Both the position numbers and the translations under genes were made by a program. From the IMG/VR virus record IMGVR_UViG_3300027784_000027, positions 1 through 27,757 of that record: a stretch of DNA of 27,757 nt, one strand, 5' to 3'. The notes under the pieces are model-generated. The model had not been told where the DNA came from. It did not search any database and saw only the letters and a program-made list of their open reading frames with translations. This document shows positions 16,001 to 23,378 of the stretch, in pieces (position 1 is the first letter of the stretch; every line of letters starts with the position of its first letter). The DNA is from a virus.

Positions 16001-16602
16001 ATAATAAAAATAAACATATACCACCCGCGGCGGATGTTTCTAATAATTTTATTAGAAAATTTACATCAGGACAACCTTATACAATTGTTGCAGGTCCTCG
16101 TCGTGGTGTTTTATCAAACCCAAGACTTGTAGGTCTTGAATATGAATATTTACTTGCGGATAGAGAATATCTTGAGCCCTTTGGAATAAATCCAATAATA
16201 ACAACACGTAGAACTGGTCCTATGATTTATGGTAACCAATCTGCATATCAAAAAACATTAACTGCATTTAACAATTTACATGTTCGTGATTTATTAATTA
16301 CTGTTACTGAGGCAATTGAAGATGTTTTATCTAATTATGTATTTGAATATAACGATGCTAGAACTCGACTTGAAATAAGAACAATTGTTGAAGGATATTT
16401 ACAAGGAGTACACAATGCAGGAGGTATATTCGACTTCTTAGTAATAATGGATGATAGCAATAATACACCTGAGATAATAGATCAAAATATTGGTATTATT
16501 GATATAGGAATAGAACCTGCAAGAGGAATGCAAAAAGTAATTAATAGAATTACTGTATTAAAAACTGGTGCAATTGCAGCAGGTGGTTTTACGATAGCTT
16601 AA
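13087..16602 (+). CDS. 18: tail sheath protein (gp18-like), very large
   Basis: An 1171-residue contractile sheath protein; T4 gp18 has 659. The N-terminus has the family handshake region: ITITTQTTRLVVGFSRKGPF (27-46) followed by DVKSARKIFGE. The C-terminus carries the conserved polymerisation core: LEPFGINPIITTRRTGPMIY, HVRDLLITVTEAIEDVL, FEYNDARTRLE and IIDIGIEPARGMQKVINRI. The extra roughly 500 residues lie between these ends as long beta-rich insertions (about 330-880), probably domains displayed on the tail surface. The protein contracts to drive the tube through the envelope. It is the first gene after a late promoter core. Confidence 0.93.
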   Translation: MAKLTLDLNKFKAAGIYTVEFDASESITITTQTTRLVVGFSRKGPFNAPVFLRDVKSARKIFGEIDPILEKKGSFFHRSIETCLQTGPVFALNLLSLNNTPDGDKVDFKSYSLSIAEDNSETQKDLLSSFYNKERFWFADSDYFQAIVNNNPLTANKLMSFTNLGQRPISVITRKARNISGFEITARDFYGSGNVPDYIREFDFISDYFIDVIIMEGDWTNYDTLSADPDYSKFFDKNGIKTEMIENFIADENTTLIANMTGCIIPEFTDKTGTNQYIETIVNNSLATTGVFMTINKEAFDDYDISEHKLDLVGHSLVKSKKDTMNFLSYVSPLSDELFFGSYPNFENEIEIKEYHVNDFNGYPFYIKSLPFIDDSSPFMNTLVIPKPKPTFPNQHFSLNDYNELMMNLTENSLVKSYGDESKKNDFVKVNSVNNTGTSLEIVLSNPDKNTTSAGVYNNATVTNAIQGDNEITIEFTEVSPNIEPNDLIYIKGLNKYYVVETTEALSTPSNSYKIKLYEKLEDISGYESYLFYDKWLDENMQIDENEIINKSVAVCVISQHSDYIANILDTENAEIKKFQYIEKSSVIFDEEEEDINYIDVYPGNKLFEHIQNKLIINGDYISTNENFSILNYLSFNKKVGYYGLSAKRITQWADMNLSTPPSNYVTIGSDAPSYTKSGFETTWSSDDTEWMEIVKEQDLPDYAGSGYIAINSSVEKIEQNIPFINNTMNATHTSFRVGADYGHLIDVGHFLVVEDTEDPGLTKVTQKLRKTNTETGYVEYEIVVNEPVRTLEKIVNGEKVKYVTRFYPIPKIAKHLQFASLGGFKLTSYHMPGTPEQLWKILNVIETTNLGDTLVDKEIIHFRYLIDTFSGGLEPMCGPKVILSRLAKKRYTCMAIINAPSIAQFIQSTDPRFTDEPRPDLGEPKPVLRTEYIASGGNLSLGPSYRFSLPDDENGARFSGIFSPFLKIRENNKNKHIPPAADVSNNFIRKFTSGQPYTIVAGPRRGVLSNPRLVGLEYEYLLADREYLEPFGINPIITTRRTGPMIYGNQSAYQKTLTAFNNLHVRDLLITVTEAIEDVLSNYVFEYNDARTRLEIRTIVEGYLQGVHNAGGIFDFLVIMDDSNNTPEIIDQNIGIIDIGIEPARGMQKVINRITVLKTGAIAAGGFTIA

Positions 16603-16687
16603 ACATTGATTTAAATAATTTTAAGAAAGTACAAAAAACTATTGAAGATAAAATATATAAATAAAATAATAAAAAAACAACACAATT
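16603..16687 (+). promoter_or_regulatory. leader of the tube gene with late promoter core at 16656-16663
   Basis: An exact TATAAATA at 16656-16663 in the extended context TATATAAATAAAATAA lies 24 bases before the tube ATG. It would give the tube gene its own transcript, useful because the tube is needed in many copies. Confidence 0.65.
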
Positions 16688-17251
16688 ATGGCAGGATTAC
16701 CACATTATAAATCAAGTATACCCGCTCAAAAACATTGGGATCCAGTATTTTTAGCATATTTTGATATTCAAATAACACCTCCCCCGGGAATTGCCGACTG
16801 GCCGTTAGTAATGAATAATATACTAAGTATCGGTGAAATTTCATTAAATAAGTTTCCTGAAAGTATAGCACAACAAACATATAAAAATGCAAAACGTAGA
16901 TATGTAGGTGGGGCAGTTCCAGACCAAACACAAGATTTAACTTTAAGTTTTGAAGTTAACTTAAATGATAGTGATGAAATGTATGTATATAAAGCATTAA
17001 GAAGATGGTGTGATTTAGCATACAATCCACTTACAGGTAAATTTGGTATGAAGCGAGATTATCACGGAGGGCCTATAATCATTACACAATTTAATGCTAA
17101 TGGTGATATATTTAGACAAATTACATATCAAGTATGTTTCCCAATGTCTCAAGTACCTGGTCCAGATGGAGTTGATTGGACATCAGAAGAGGTTTATAGA
17201 ATTGAAGATTGGACACTTGGAGTTGATGATTGGGATGAAGTTTGGTTATAA
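16688..17251 (+). CDS. 19: tail tube protein (gp19-like)
   Basis: A 187-residue protein directly after the sheath gene. The pattern is that of T4 gp19-type tubes: an N-terminal region leading to PVFLAYFDIQITPP, a middle block LTLSFEVNLNDSDEMYVYKA, then LRRWCDLAYNPLTGKFGMKR, GPIIITQFNANGDIFRQITY and an acidic end (IEDWTLGVDDWDEVWL). Hexamers of this beta-barrel protein stack into the DNA-delivery channel inside the sheath. T4 gp19 has 163 residues. A clear terminator follows the gene. Confidence 0.9.
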   Translation: MAGLPHYKSSIPAQKHWDPVFLAYFDIQITPPPGIADWPLVMNNILSIGEISLNKFPESIAQQTYKNAKRRYVGGAVPDQTQDLTLSFEVNLNDSDEMYVYKALRRWCDLAYNPLTGKFGMKRDYHGGPIIITQFNANGDIFRQITYQVCFPMSQVPGPDGVDWTSEEVYRIEDWTLGVDDWDEVWL

Positions 17252-17389
17252 GAATTAACACAATGAAAGAATTTAAATGCTGGTTATTTTTTAATAGTCA
17301 GCATTTTTATTTTTTATATTTTTGTGTTTTTTTTAAATTTAAATATATACAAAAAATCAAAATTTAATTAAATTAAAACAGAAATAATT
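17252..17389. other. intergenic region with terminator, no gene
   Basis: Besides the terminator this stretch holds T-rich and A-rich sequence. TTTG at 17321-17324 lies 19 bases before TATATACA at 17344-17351, a poor match to a -33/-7 host-type promoter. I see no TATAAATA here, so the promoter for the following gene is unclear. Confidence 0.4.
17275..17320 (+). terminator. rho-independent terminator after the tube gene
   Basis: The stem AAATGCTG (17275-17282) pairs with CAGCATTT (17299-17306) and is extended inward by G-T and A-T pairs. It is followed by a long T-rich tract (TTTTTATTTTTT onwards). It would end the late transcripts of the sheath and tube genes before the gp26-like gene. Confidence 0.8.
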
Positions 17390-18340
17390 ATGACAACAAA
17401 AAAAGAAGATATCGAAAAAGCAGCAAAAGAAGATATCCAAAAACAAGAAAATGGCCAAACACAACAACCTAAAAAAAATCTAGGGAATATAAAAGATAAT
17501 CAACCTGAAGAAAAGGTTAAAGAACAATCAAGGGATCAAATAGGTTGGAAAAATGTTCCTTTGCAAAGTATTCCATCACAAGGTTTATTTTATCCGGCCG
17601 GGACAAAAATTGCAATTCGTGCAGCAAATGTTAAAGAAATTAGACATTGGTCAACTATTGATGAAACAGATGGTTTAGCAATAGATGATACAATCAATTA
17701 TGTTATTGAAAGATGTGTTCAAATGGTAATACCTGGAAAACGTGCATTTTTCAAAGATTTAAAAGAAATTGATAGATTTTATCTTTTATTCGCAATTAGA
17801 GAATTTACTTTTAAAAATGGAGAAAATAAACTTTATACAGATGTACCTTTACAATCCGGAGGAAACCAAAGACTTGAAGTAACAAAAGATATTATTTCTT
17901 ATTTTAAACCGAGTGAAAAACTTATGAAATTTTATTCAGAAACAGAACGTTGTTTTATATTTCCTTTATCAAATGGTGAAAAGTTTAAAATGCATATTCC
18001 CAGTATTGGGATAACATCTTTTCTAAAAACATATAGAGAAGAAAAAAGTCAAAATAGACAAACAGTTGATGAAGATTTTGAAAAATATTGTTTATTTTTA
18101 TTTGAAGATTGGAGAGGTTTAACAAAAGAAATTTTTGACGGTGAACAACAAGCTTCTAATAACTGGAGTTTAGAAAAAATCTCAATTGCATCAAATGTTG
18201 TAGAATTGGTTAAAAATAGTATTAATCCAACAATCACTGCCTCGGTTGATAGTGGCGAGGAGGCCACTGTGCCACTTTCCTTTCAAGGAGGACTTAAGGC
18301 TATTTTCGTTATTCCAAATATCTTGGATGAACTTGTCTAA
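17390..18340 (+). CDS. 26: baseplate hub/tail assembly protein (T4 gp26-like family)
   Basis: A 316-residue protein. After a flexible, Lys/Gln-rich N-terminus (1-50) it has the family opening VPLQSIPSQGLFYPAGTKIA, a contact region IRHWSTIDETDGLAIDDTIN and VIERCVQMVIPGKRAFFKDL, then FYLLFAIREFTF, and a helical end. This is the pattern of the T4 baseplate hub gp26 family, which occurs in many T4-like and other myophages beside the tape measure gene. T4 gp26 is shorter (208). Location between the tube and tape measure genes also fits a tail assembly chaperone role. The last 140 bases overlap an open +1 frame and contain a GC-rich hairpin. Confidence 0.6.
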   Translation: MTTKKEDIEKAAKEDIQKQENGQTQQPKKNLGNIKDNQPEEKVKEQSRDQIGWKNVPLQSIPSQGLFYPAGTKIAIRAANVKEIRHWSTIDETDGLAIDDTINYVIERCVQMVIPGKRAFFKDLKEIDRFYLLFAIREFTFKNGENKLYTDVPLQSGGNQRLEVTKDIISYFKPSEKLMKFYSETERCFIFPLSNGEKFKMHIPSIGITSFLKTYREEKSQNRQTVDEDFEKYCLFLFEDWRGLTKEIFDGEQQASNNWSLEKISIASNVVELVKNSINPTITASVDSGEEATVPLSFQGGLKAIFVIPNILDELV

Positions 18341-18341
18341 A

Positions 18342-18593
18342 ATGGAATTTTTATTGTTAAAACACTTGAATTTACAACCCAGTGAAATTGCAGAAATGGA
18401 ATTTTATAGACTCGAATATTTAATTGAGCATTTTAAAGAATGGAATGAAGAAGAGAAAAAGAAAAGAGAAAAAGAAGAATCCAAGCAAAAGAAAGAACAG
18501 GGTTCAATGATGGATTATAAAAAAGAATTAAAAAAACAACAAAAATCACAAGGTAATTTTTCAAGACCAAATTTACCAAAGTTTAAATTATAA
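18342..18593 (+). CDS. putative tail assembly partner protein preceding the tape measure
   Basis: An 83-residue protein beginning one base after the gp26-like stop. It starts MEFLLLKHLNLQPSEIAEME, continues YRLEYLIEHFKEWNEEEKKK and ends in a basic, charged tail. This helix-rich layout resembles the second product of tail chaperone pairs (lambda gpT) or T4 gp51, but no signature settles it. The same frame stays open upstream to 18204, so a +1 frameshift fusion with the gp26-like protein is possible; independent initiation at 18342 is the simpler reading. Confidence 0.55.
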   Translation: MEFLLLKHLNLQPSEIAEMEFYRLEYLIEHFKEWNEEEKKKREKEESKQKKEQGSMMDYKKELKKQQKSQGNFSRPNLPKFKL

Positions 18594-18600
18594 AAATTAA

Positions 18601-21600
18601 ATGCCCACTCCAGACAAAACACTTAAAGGAATTTTAAATGTTGTTACTCTAACAGAGAAAAATATTAGAGAAATTAACTCTAATGTTGAAAAAATTGCCG
18701 AGACTACTGGGAAGGTGTCTGAGGTTGCGGGTGGTATGACCGGTGGGAAAGTTAGCAAAGAAAAAGATTCAATTGTTGTTAAAAAACTTGATGAAATTAT
18801 AAGTATTCTTAAAGGAACACATAAAGATATAAAATCAACTGAAATTGCTGATATTGCAAAAATAGGAAAAGGAATAAGTTCAATATCATCGGGATTATTG
18901 AGATTTGCACTAGTTCCTAGACCCGTAAGAACAAGCTTTATTAATTTTATTGATAATTTATATGAAACATTTGAAAAACGAGATCCTACCAAAGTAAAAG
19001 CCGGAGCAGACAGTTTAGAAACTGTCTCAAGAACATTAAGTACTTTTGCTAAAGGTTTAGCATTTGTTGGTATTGTTGCAACCGCAACATTACCTTTACA
19101 GCCTATTATAATACTTACACTTTATAGTTATGGTAGAATTTTTGATTATATGGGAGAGCGGCATAGAGAGATAACTGAAGGGGCAAGATCATTTGAGCGA
19201 ATGGGTCGTAGTTTAATGATGATTGCAGGTGGTTTTGCTATGCTAGGTTTAACATTTGCTGCAATAGGTGCACTGATGCCTGGAGAAGGTGGAGTGCTTA
19301 AAGCAGTTGGTGGAATGGCACTTTCATTAGTTGCATTTGCCGGTGCAATGATGCTTTTTGCATTACCTCCTGTTGAAAGAGGAATAAATGCATTACGAGG
19401 AGTTGGACAAGGATTTCTGTTTCTGGCTGGTGGTATTGCTATACTAGGTTTAACATTTGCTGTAATAGGTGCACTAATGGGTGGTAAAGGACTTTTACAT
19501 GGTGTTCTTGGAATAATTGGTGCTATTACCGGAATCGGTTTAGCATTTGCACTTTTAGGTTTAGCAGGAAGACCTATAAGAAGAGGTGTTAGAGCAATGC
19601 AAGGAATTGGATTAGGATTTTTATTTTTATCAATTGGCGTCGGAATAATGGCATTAAGTTTTGCTGCTAGTTCAAAACTATTCGGTGTAAAACCATTTGA
19701 ACTTGGTGCTGCAATTGCAATATCTGTTGTAGGTATTGGTTTATCTTTTATGTTGATGGGACAAATGTCAACTAATATATTAAAAGGAAGTTTAGCAGTA
19801 GCTTTAATGGGATTAGGTTTAATTGTTATAGGATATTCAGTTGGAAAATTATTTGATAATTTACCCGGAAAAACATCAGCTGAAAGATTTACAAGTCTTG
19901 GTGTTTTAGGAACAACAATTGTGGGATTAGGATTAGCTTTTGCGGGACTAGGTGCTGCGGTTAAGTTTGTAGCTTTAGGTGCAGCAGCTATGATAGCAGT
20001 AGGAGGTTCATTAATTATTTTAAGTTCTGGTTTAAAACGTTTTTATGATTCTTTACCAACACAGGATCCAAAAGAAATGCTTAGAAATCTTGCTACAATG
20101 GGTATGACAATTGCAGGATTGGGATTGGCATTTGTACCAGTAGGAATGGCATCTCCTCTTATATTATTAGGTGCAGGATCGATGATTGCTGTAGGTGGTG
20201 CAATAAAATCAATTGGAATAGGATTAAAAGAATATGATAAAACTGCTGGAATTGATACAGATTATGAAAAGATGCGGTATGAATTGTTATCACTTAGAGA
20301 TATGTTTGTTGATATAGGTGGTATTAGAACAGCAGCAAGAGCAAGAAGAGGTTCAAGAACATTAAGACATATATCATCAGCCCTAAGTAGTTTAGCTGGT
20401 GGTATTGGAGATTGGGCAAAACTTGATAATATAAGAATGATTGTAGGTTATGATGATAATGGAAACCCAATTTATGATAAAGAAAGATTAAATGTTGAAA
20501 ATGCAATTTCAAATATAAAAGAAGTTTTAGGTGGTGGTAGTGATAAATTTAATATTTTACATCCATTTATTGAATTATCAGAAGAAGCTGATTTAGGTAG
20601 ATCACCAAATTTAATGAGTATAATGACGGGTGTTAATTTAGCAAGATCACCTTTCAGTAGAGGTGTAAGAATTGCAGGTAGTATTGGTAAAGCTTTATCT
20701 AATATAGCAGAAGGTGTTGCAACATGGGGTCGACTTGATAGTATTCCTACCATTGTGGGATATGATAAAGAAGGAAAACCAGAATATGGTGAACCTGTTA
20801 AGATGTCAATAGCAATTGAAAATATGAAATCTGTATTTGGTGGTGGTGTTGATGATAAATTTAATATATTACAACCATTTATTGATTTATCAAAAGAAGC
20901 AGATTTAGACAGATCTCCAAATTTAGTAAGTATTATGACAGGTATCAATTTAGCAAGATCACCTTTTAGTAGAGGTGTAAAAATTGCCGCCGATATTGGT
21001 AAAGTTCTTTCATCAGTTGCAAGTGGTGTTGGTTCATATGCACACTTAGATGAAATTCCAAGAATTGAAGGTTATGATGAACATGGAAATCCAATATTCA
21101 ATTTCAATAAAGCAGCACGATTAACAAAGGCAATTGAAAATATTAAAAAAGTTTTCAGTTTAGACGGTAGTGTTTTTAATATATTTTCTGAACTTGGTAA
21201 AGAGATTATTAGATCAACAAAAGATAATCTTATAGGTAGTTTTTTAAGAAATCCAATAGGTTCAATTTTTACAGGTGGAAAAAGTTCATTTGAAACTGGT
21301 ATTTCTTCAAGTTTAGGTTTAGGAAAAGTATTATCAATGATTGGTGAAGGTATGGCTACATTTGCAAGTCTTGAAAAAATTCCAATAATTAAAGGTTATG
21401 ATGATAATGGGAATCCAATATATGATCACCATAAAGTAAATGTAAGTGAAGTTGCAGAAAATATTGCAATTGCAATTGGATCAGTATTAGGAGCTTTTGA
21501 AGATGCAGAATTAGATTTTAGTCGAAAACAAAGAAGAAGTTTAAAAGCACTTGGTGGTGTAGGACCAATGCTAAGTGGTTTAACAGAAAGTTTTAAAACA

Positions 21601-22503
21601 TTTTCAGATATAAAAAATATAAAACGAGTAAAAGAATTTACATCTGATGGTGATCCAATATATCATAAAGACCCAGTAGATATTGATGATATTACAAAAA
21701 ACATTGGAACTGCATTAACAATGGTATTGGACGTATTTGAGAAAAAAGATATAAGTTTTAGAAGAAGAGAAAGAAAGTCATTAGAGTCATTGGGTGGTGT
21801 AGGACCAATGCTAACAGGTTTAGCCGGTGCTTTTGATACATTTGCCAGTTTAGAAAGTGTTAAAGTAATTGATAGTATAGATCCAGAAACAGGTGAAATA
21901 AAATATAAAGTTAAAACTGTAACTGTTTCTAAAATAGCTGATAATATTGAAACCGCTTTAACAAGAATATTAGGAATATTTGGAGATGATAAAATAGAGA
22001 AACCTGCAAGTGAATTTACAAAAACTTTAGAAACTCTTGCAAAAATAGAAAGTCCTTTTAGTAAATTTGTAGCATCTTTTGATAAAATGGCTGTTTCAAT
22101 GGGTACATTTTCTGATAATTTTTTAAAAATGACACCTAATGCAATTGATTCATATAAAGATTGGACAAATTCAATGATAGCATTTACACGAATGAGTCCT
22201 CGTGCTTTTTCTGCAAGATTAGATCTTGTTAGTGAAGCATTTGGTACATCTGGTGAAGATGACACTGTACCAACCGAGTCAGCAACAGCAACAGAACAAG
22301 GTCAACGATTTTTAGGATTGGGTGGAGATGAAGCGGATTTAACAGAAAAAGCAAATTTAGAAAAAACAAGACAGGAAACACATGATCAAATGATGTCAAG
22401 ACTTGATGAAATAAGAAATTCGGTTAATATATTAAATGCAACAATATCAGATGGTGTTGATGTTTCAGGATCTTTTATTAAAATTTCAAATCTAGATGAT
22501 TAA
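18601..22503 (+). CDS. tape measure protein (gp29-like)
   Basis: A 1300-residue protein, the longest gene here, at the expected place after the tail assembly genes. The N-terminus is a coiled coil (KNIREINSNVEKIAETTGKV). Residues about 150-540 are a series of long Gly/Ala/Leu-rich hydrophobic helices, probably inserting in the host membrane at injection. Residues about 560-1120 contain six diverged modules, each with a GYDxxGNPIY-type turn. The C-terminus is helical and acidic. Tape measures set tail length and leave the tail ahead of DNA. The length would correspond to a long tail if the usual length relationship holds. T4 gp29 has 590 residues. Confidence 0.85.
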   Translation: MPTPDKTLKGILNVVTLTEKNIREINSNVEKIAETTGKVSEVAGGMTGGKVSKEKDSIVVKKLDEIISILKGTHKDIKSTEIADIAKIGKGISSISSGLLRFALVPRPVRTSFINFIDNLYETFEKRDPTKVKAGADSLETVSRTLSTFAKGLAFVGIVATATLPLQPIIILTLYSYGRIFDYMGERHREITEGARSFERMGRSLMMIAGGFAMLGLTFAAIGALMPGEGGVLKAVGGMALSLVAFAGAMMLFALPPVERGINALRGVGQGFLFLAGGIAILGLTFAVIGALMGGKGLLHGVLGIIGAITGIGLAFALLGLAGRPIRRGVRAMQGIGLGFLFLSIGVGIMALSFAASSKLFGVKPFELGAAIAISVVGIGLSFMLMGQMSTNILKGSLAVALMGLGLIVIGYSVGKLFDNLPGKTSAERFTSLGVLGTTIVGLGLAFAGLGAAVKFVALGAAAMIAVGGSLIILSSGLKRFYDSLPTQDPKEMLRNLATMGMTIAGLGLAFVPVGMASPLILLGAGSMIAVGGAIKSIGIGLKEYDKTAGIDTDYEKMRYELLSLRDMFVDIGGIRTAARARRGSRTLRHISSALSSLAGGIGDWAKLDNIRMIVGYDDNGNPIYDKERLNVENAISNIKEVLGGGSDKFNILHPFIELSEEADLGRSPNLMSIMTGVNLARSPFSRGVRIAGSIGKALSNIAEGVATWGRLDSIPTIVGYDKEGKPEYGEPVKMSIAIENMKSVFGGGVDDKFNILQPFIDLSKEADLDRSPNLVSIMTGINLARSPFSRGVKIAADIGKVLSSVASGVGSYAHLDEIPRIEGYDEHGNPIFNFNKAARLTKAIENIKKVFSLDGSVFNIFSELGKEIIRSTKDNLIGSFLRNPIGSIFTGGKSSFETGISSSLGLGKVLSMIGEGMATFASLEKIPIIKGYDDNGNPIYDHHKVNVSEVAENIAIAIGSVLGAFEDAELDFSRKQRRSLKALGGVGPMLSGLTESFKTFSDIKNIKRVKEFTSDGDPIYHKDPVDIDDITKNIGTALTMVLDVFEKKDISFRRRERKSLESLGGVGPMLTGLAGAFDTFASLESVKVIDSIDPETGEIKYKVKTVTVSKIADNIETALTRILGIFGDDKIEKPASEFTKTLETLAKIESPFSKFVASFDKMAVSMGTFSDNFLKMTPNAIDSYKDWTNSMIAFTRMSPRAFSARLDLVSEAFGTSGEDDTVPTESATATEQGQRFLGLGGDEADLTEKANLEKTRQETHDQMMSRLDEIRNSVNILNATISDGVDVSGSFIKISNLDD
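19231..19680 (+). repeat. hydrophobic repeats in the tape measure N-terminal half
   Basis: GFAMLGLTFAAIGALM (from 19231) recurs as GIAILGLTFAVIGALM (from 19432), exactly 201 bases later and nearly identical in DNA. A third, diverged copy (GVGIMALSFAASS) follows around 19640. Each is preceded by a basic ERG/RRG-containing helix start and a Gly-Phe-Leu-Phe-Leu run in the later copies. Confidence 0.7.
20446..22000 (+). repeat. six tandem diverged modules in the tape measure C-terminal half
   Basis: GYDDNGNPIYD-type turns begin at 20446, 20758, 21070, 21394, 21634 and about 21871. The spacing is 312, 312, 324, 240 and about 237 bases. The first three modules share KFNIL, FIxLSxEADL, RSPNL, MTGxNLARSPFSRGV and an IGKxLS segment; the fourth keeps only parts of these; the last two share a short form with RRSLKALGGVGPML. 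The array looks like stepwise duplication. Confidence 0.8.
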
Positions 22504-22504
22504 T

Positions 22505-22729
22505 ATGGAAAAAGAAATAATAAATTATAATGATTATTTAAAATCAAAAGAAAAAACAGCAAATACTAATGATTATCCTGTTCCTGATAGTGCTGCTGGG
22601 ATGCAACCGGGTGATAAAATTGTATCCTTTATGAAATCACAATTTTCATCACAAGTTCCTTATTTTACAATGGGAATAAGATCAACAAATACAGATCTCA
22701 CCAAGTATTCTCATACACGAGAATTTTAA
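22505..22729 (+). CDS. small protein of unknown function after the tape measure
   Basis: A 74-residue protein; the ATG at 22505 follows the tape measure stop by one base, and an in-frame ATG at 22496 would overlap it. It is polar and probably little structured: a Lys/Asn/Glu-rich start, YPVPDSAAGMQPGDKIVSFM in the middle and a C-terminus SQVPYFTMGIRSTNTDLTKY. Position suggests a tail or baseplate accessory protein, without direct evidence. Confidence 0.55.
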   Translation: MEKEIINYNDYLKSKEKTANTNDYPVPDSAAGMQPGDKIVSFMKSQFSSQVPYFTMGIRSTNTDLTKYSHTREF

Positions 22730-22751
22730 AACTTTTTATAAGTTATGTATA

Positions 22752-22759
22752 TATAAATT
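22752..22759 (+). promoter_or_regulatory. near-match late promoter core TATAAATT
   Basis: TATAAATT, one base off TATAAATA, lies within GTATATATAAATTG, 21 bases before the kinase ATG at 22781. Confidence 0.35.
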
Positions 22760-22780
22760 GTATGTTAATTTAGTATTTTA

Positions 22781-23311
22781 ATGAAGAAAAAATTAGTATT
22801 TATAGGAAAAAGTTGTAGTGGAAAAACAACACTTGCCAATGAATTATGTAAATTTGGATTAAAAACACAATTAAGTACAACGTCTCGTCCAAAAAGAAAA
22901 TTAGAAAAAAATTATGTAGATTATGAATTTATTTCAGAAAATGAATTTAATAATCGGAAGAAAAACGGTAAGTTTATTGAAACTGATGTTTTTAATGGTT
23001 GGAATTATGGTCTTTCATATGAAGAATTTGAAAGAAGTGATATATTAATTTTAACACCAAGAGGTTTTAAAAAAATTATAGAAAAAGTTTCTTGTGATAA
23101 TTTTCTTGTTATTTATTTAGAAACCTCAATTTCTTTAAGAAAACAGCGAATTGAAGAAAGATGTGATAATTATGATAGTTTACATAGAAGATGGGTTGCG
23201 GATGATATTGATTTTGAAAATTGGGAACAATGGGGATATCCCTGGGATATGAAAATTTCATTACAAAATAATACAATAATGGAAATAATAGAAATAATTA
23301 CAAATAAATAA
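22781..23311 (+). CDS. guanylate kinase-like P-loop enzyme
   Basis: A 176-residue kinase-like protein with P-loop GKSCSGKT (9-16) and the guanylate kinase GMP-binding element STTSRPKR (32-39) followed by a YEFISENEF block (49-57), as in GMP kinases (xYxFxxxExF). A later arginine pair (LRKQRIEER) could be the lid. Guanylate kinase makes (d)GDP from (d)GMP. Next to a dCMP deaminase, a dNTP-supply role is likely. It is slightly shorter than cellular guanylate kinases (about 205), with an unusual tryptophan-rich end (FENWEQWGYPWDM). Confidence 0.75.
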   Translation: MKKKLVFIGKSCSGKTTLANELCKFGLKTQLSTTSRPKRKLEKNYVDYEFISENEFNNRKKNGKFIETDVFNGWNYGLSYEEFERSDILILTPRGFKKIIEKVSCDNFLVIYLETSISLRKQRIEERCDNYDSLHRRWVADDIDFENWEQWGYPWDMKISLQNNTIMEIIEIITNK

Positions 23312-23358
23312 AAATAATTAGCTAAAAATTTTGTTTTTTAATAAAATTTGGTTAAATT

Positions 23359-23366
23359 TATAAATA
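23359..23366 (+). promoter_or_regulatory. T4-type late promoter core TATAAATA
   Basis: An exact TATAAATA in the 67-base gap after the kinase gene, 12 bases before the ATG at 23379. It would drive the following unknown gene and perhaps the deaminase gene. Confidence 0.6.
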
Positions 23367-23378
23367 AAAATAATAAAT

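Noticed and set aside
17321-17351. Host-type promoter before the gp26-like gene
   Set aside because: TTTG and TATATACA are near the right spacing, but the second box lacks the TTTG half of the -7 consensus.
17263-17367. 34-codon open frame after the tube gene
   Set aside because: It runs through the terminator stem and its T-tract and encodes mostly Phe, Lys and Tyr from low-complexity sequence.
20472-22265. Long minus-strand open frames opposite the tape measure
   Set aside because: They mirror the codon bias of the repetitive plus-strand gene, overlap it entirely and show no recognisable protein pattern.
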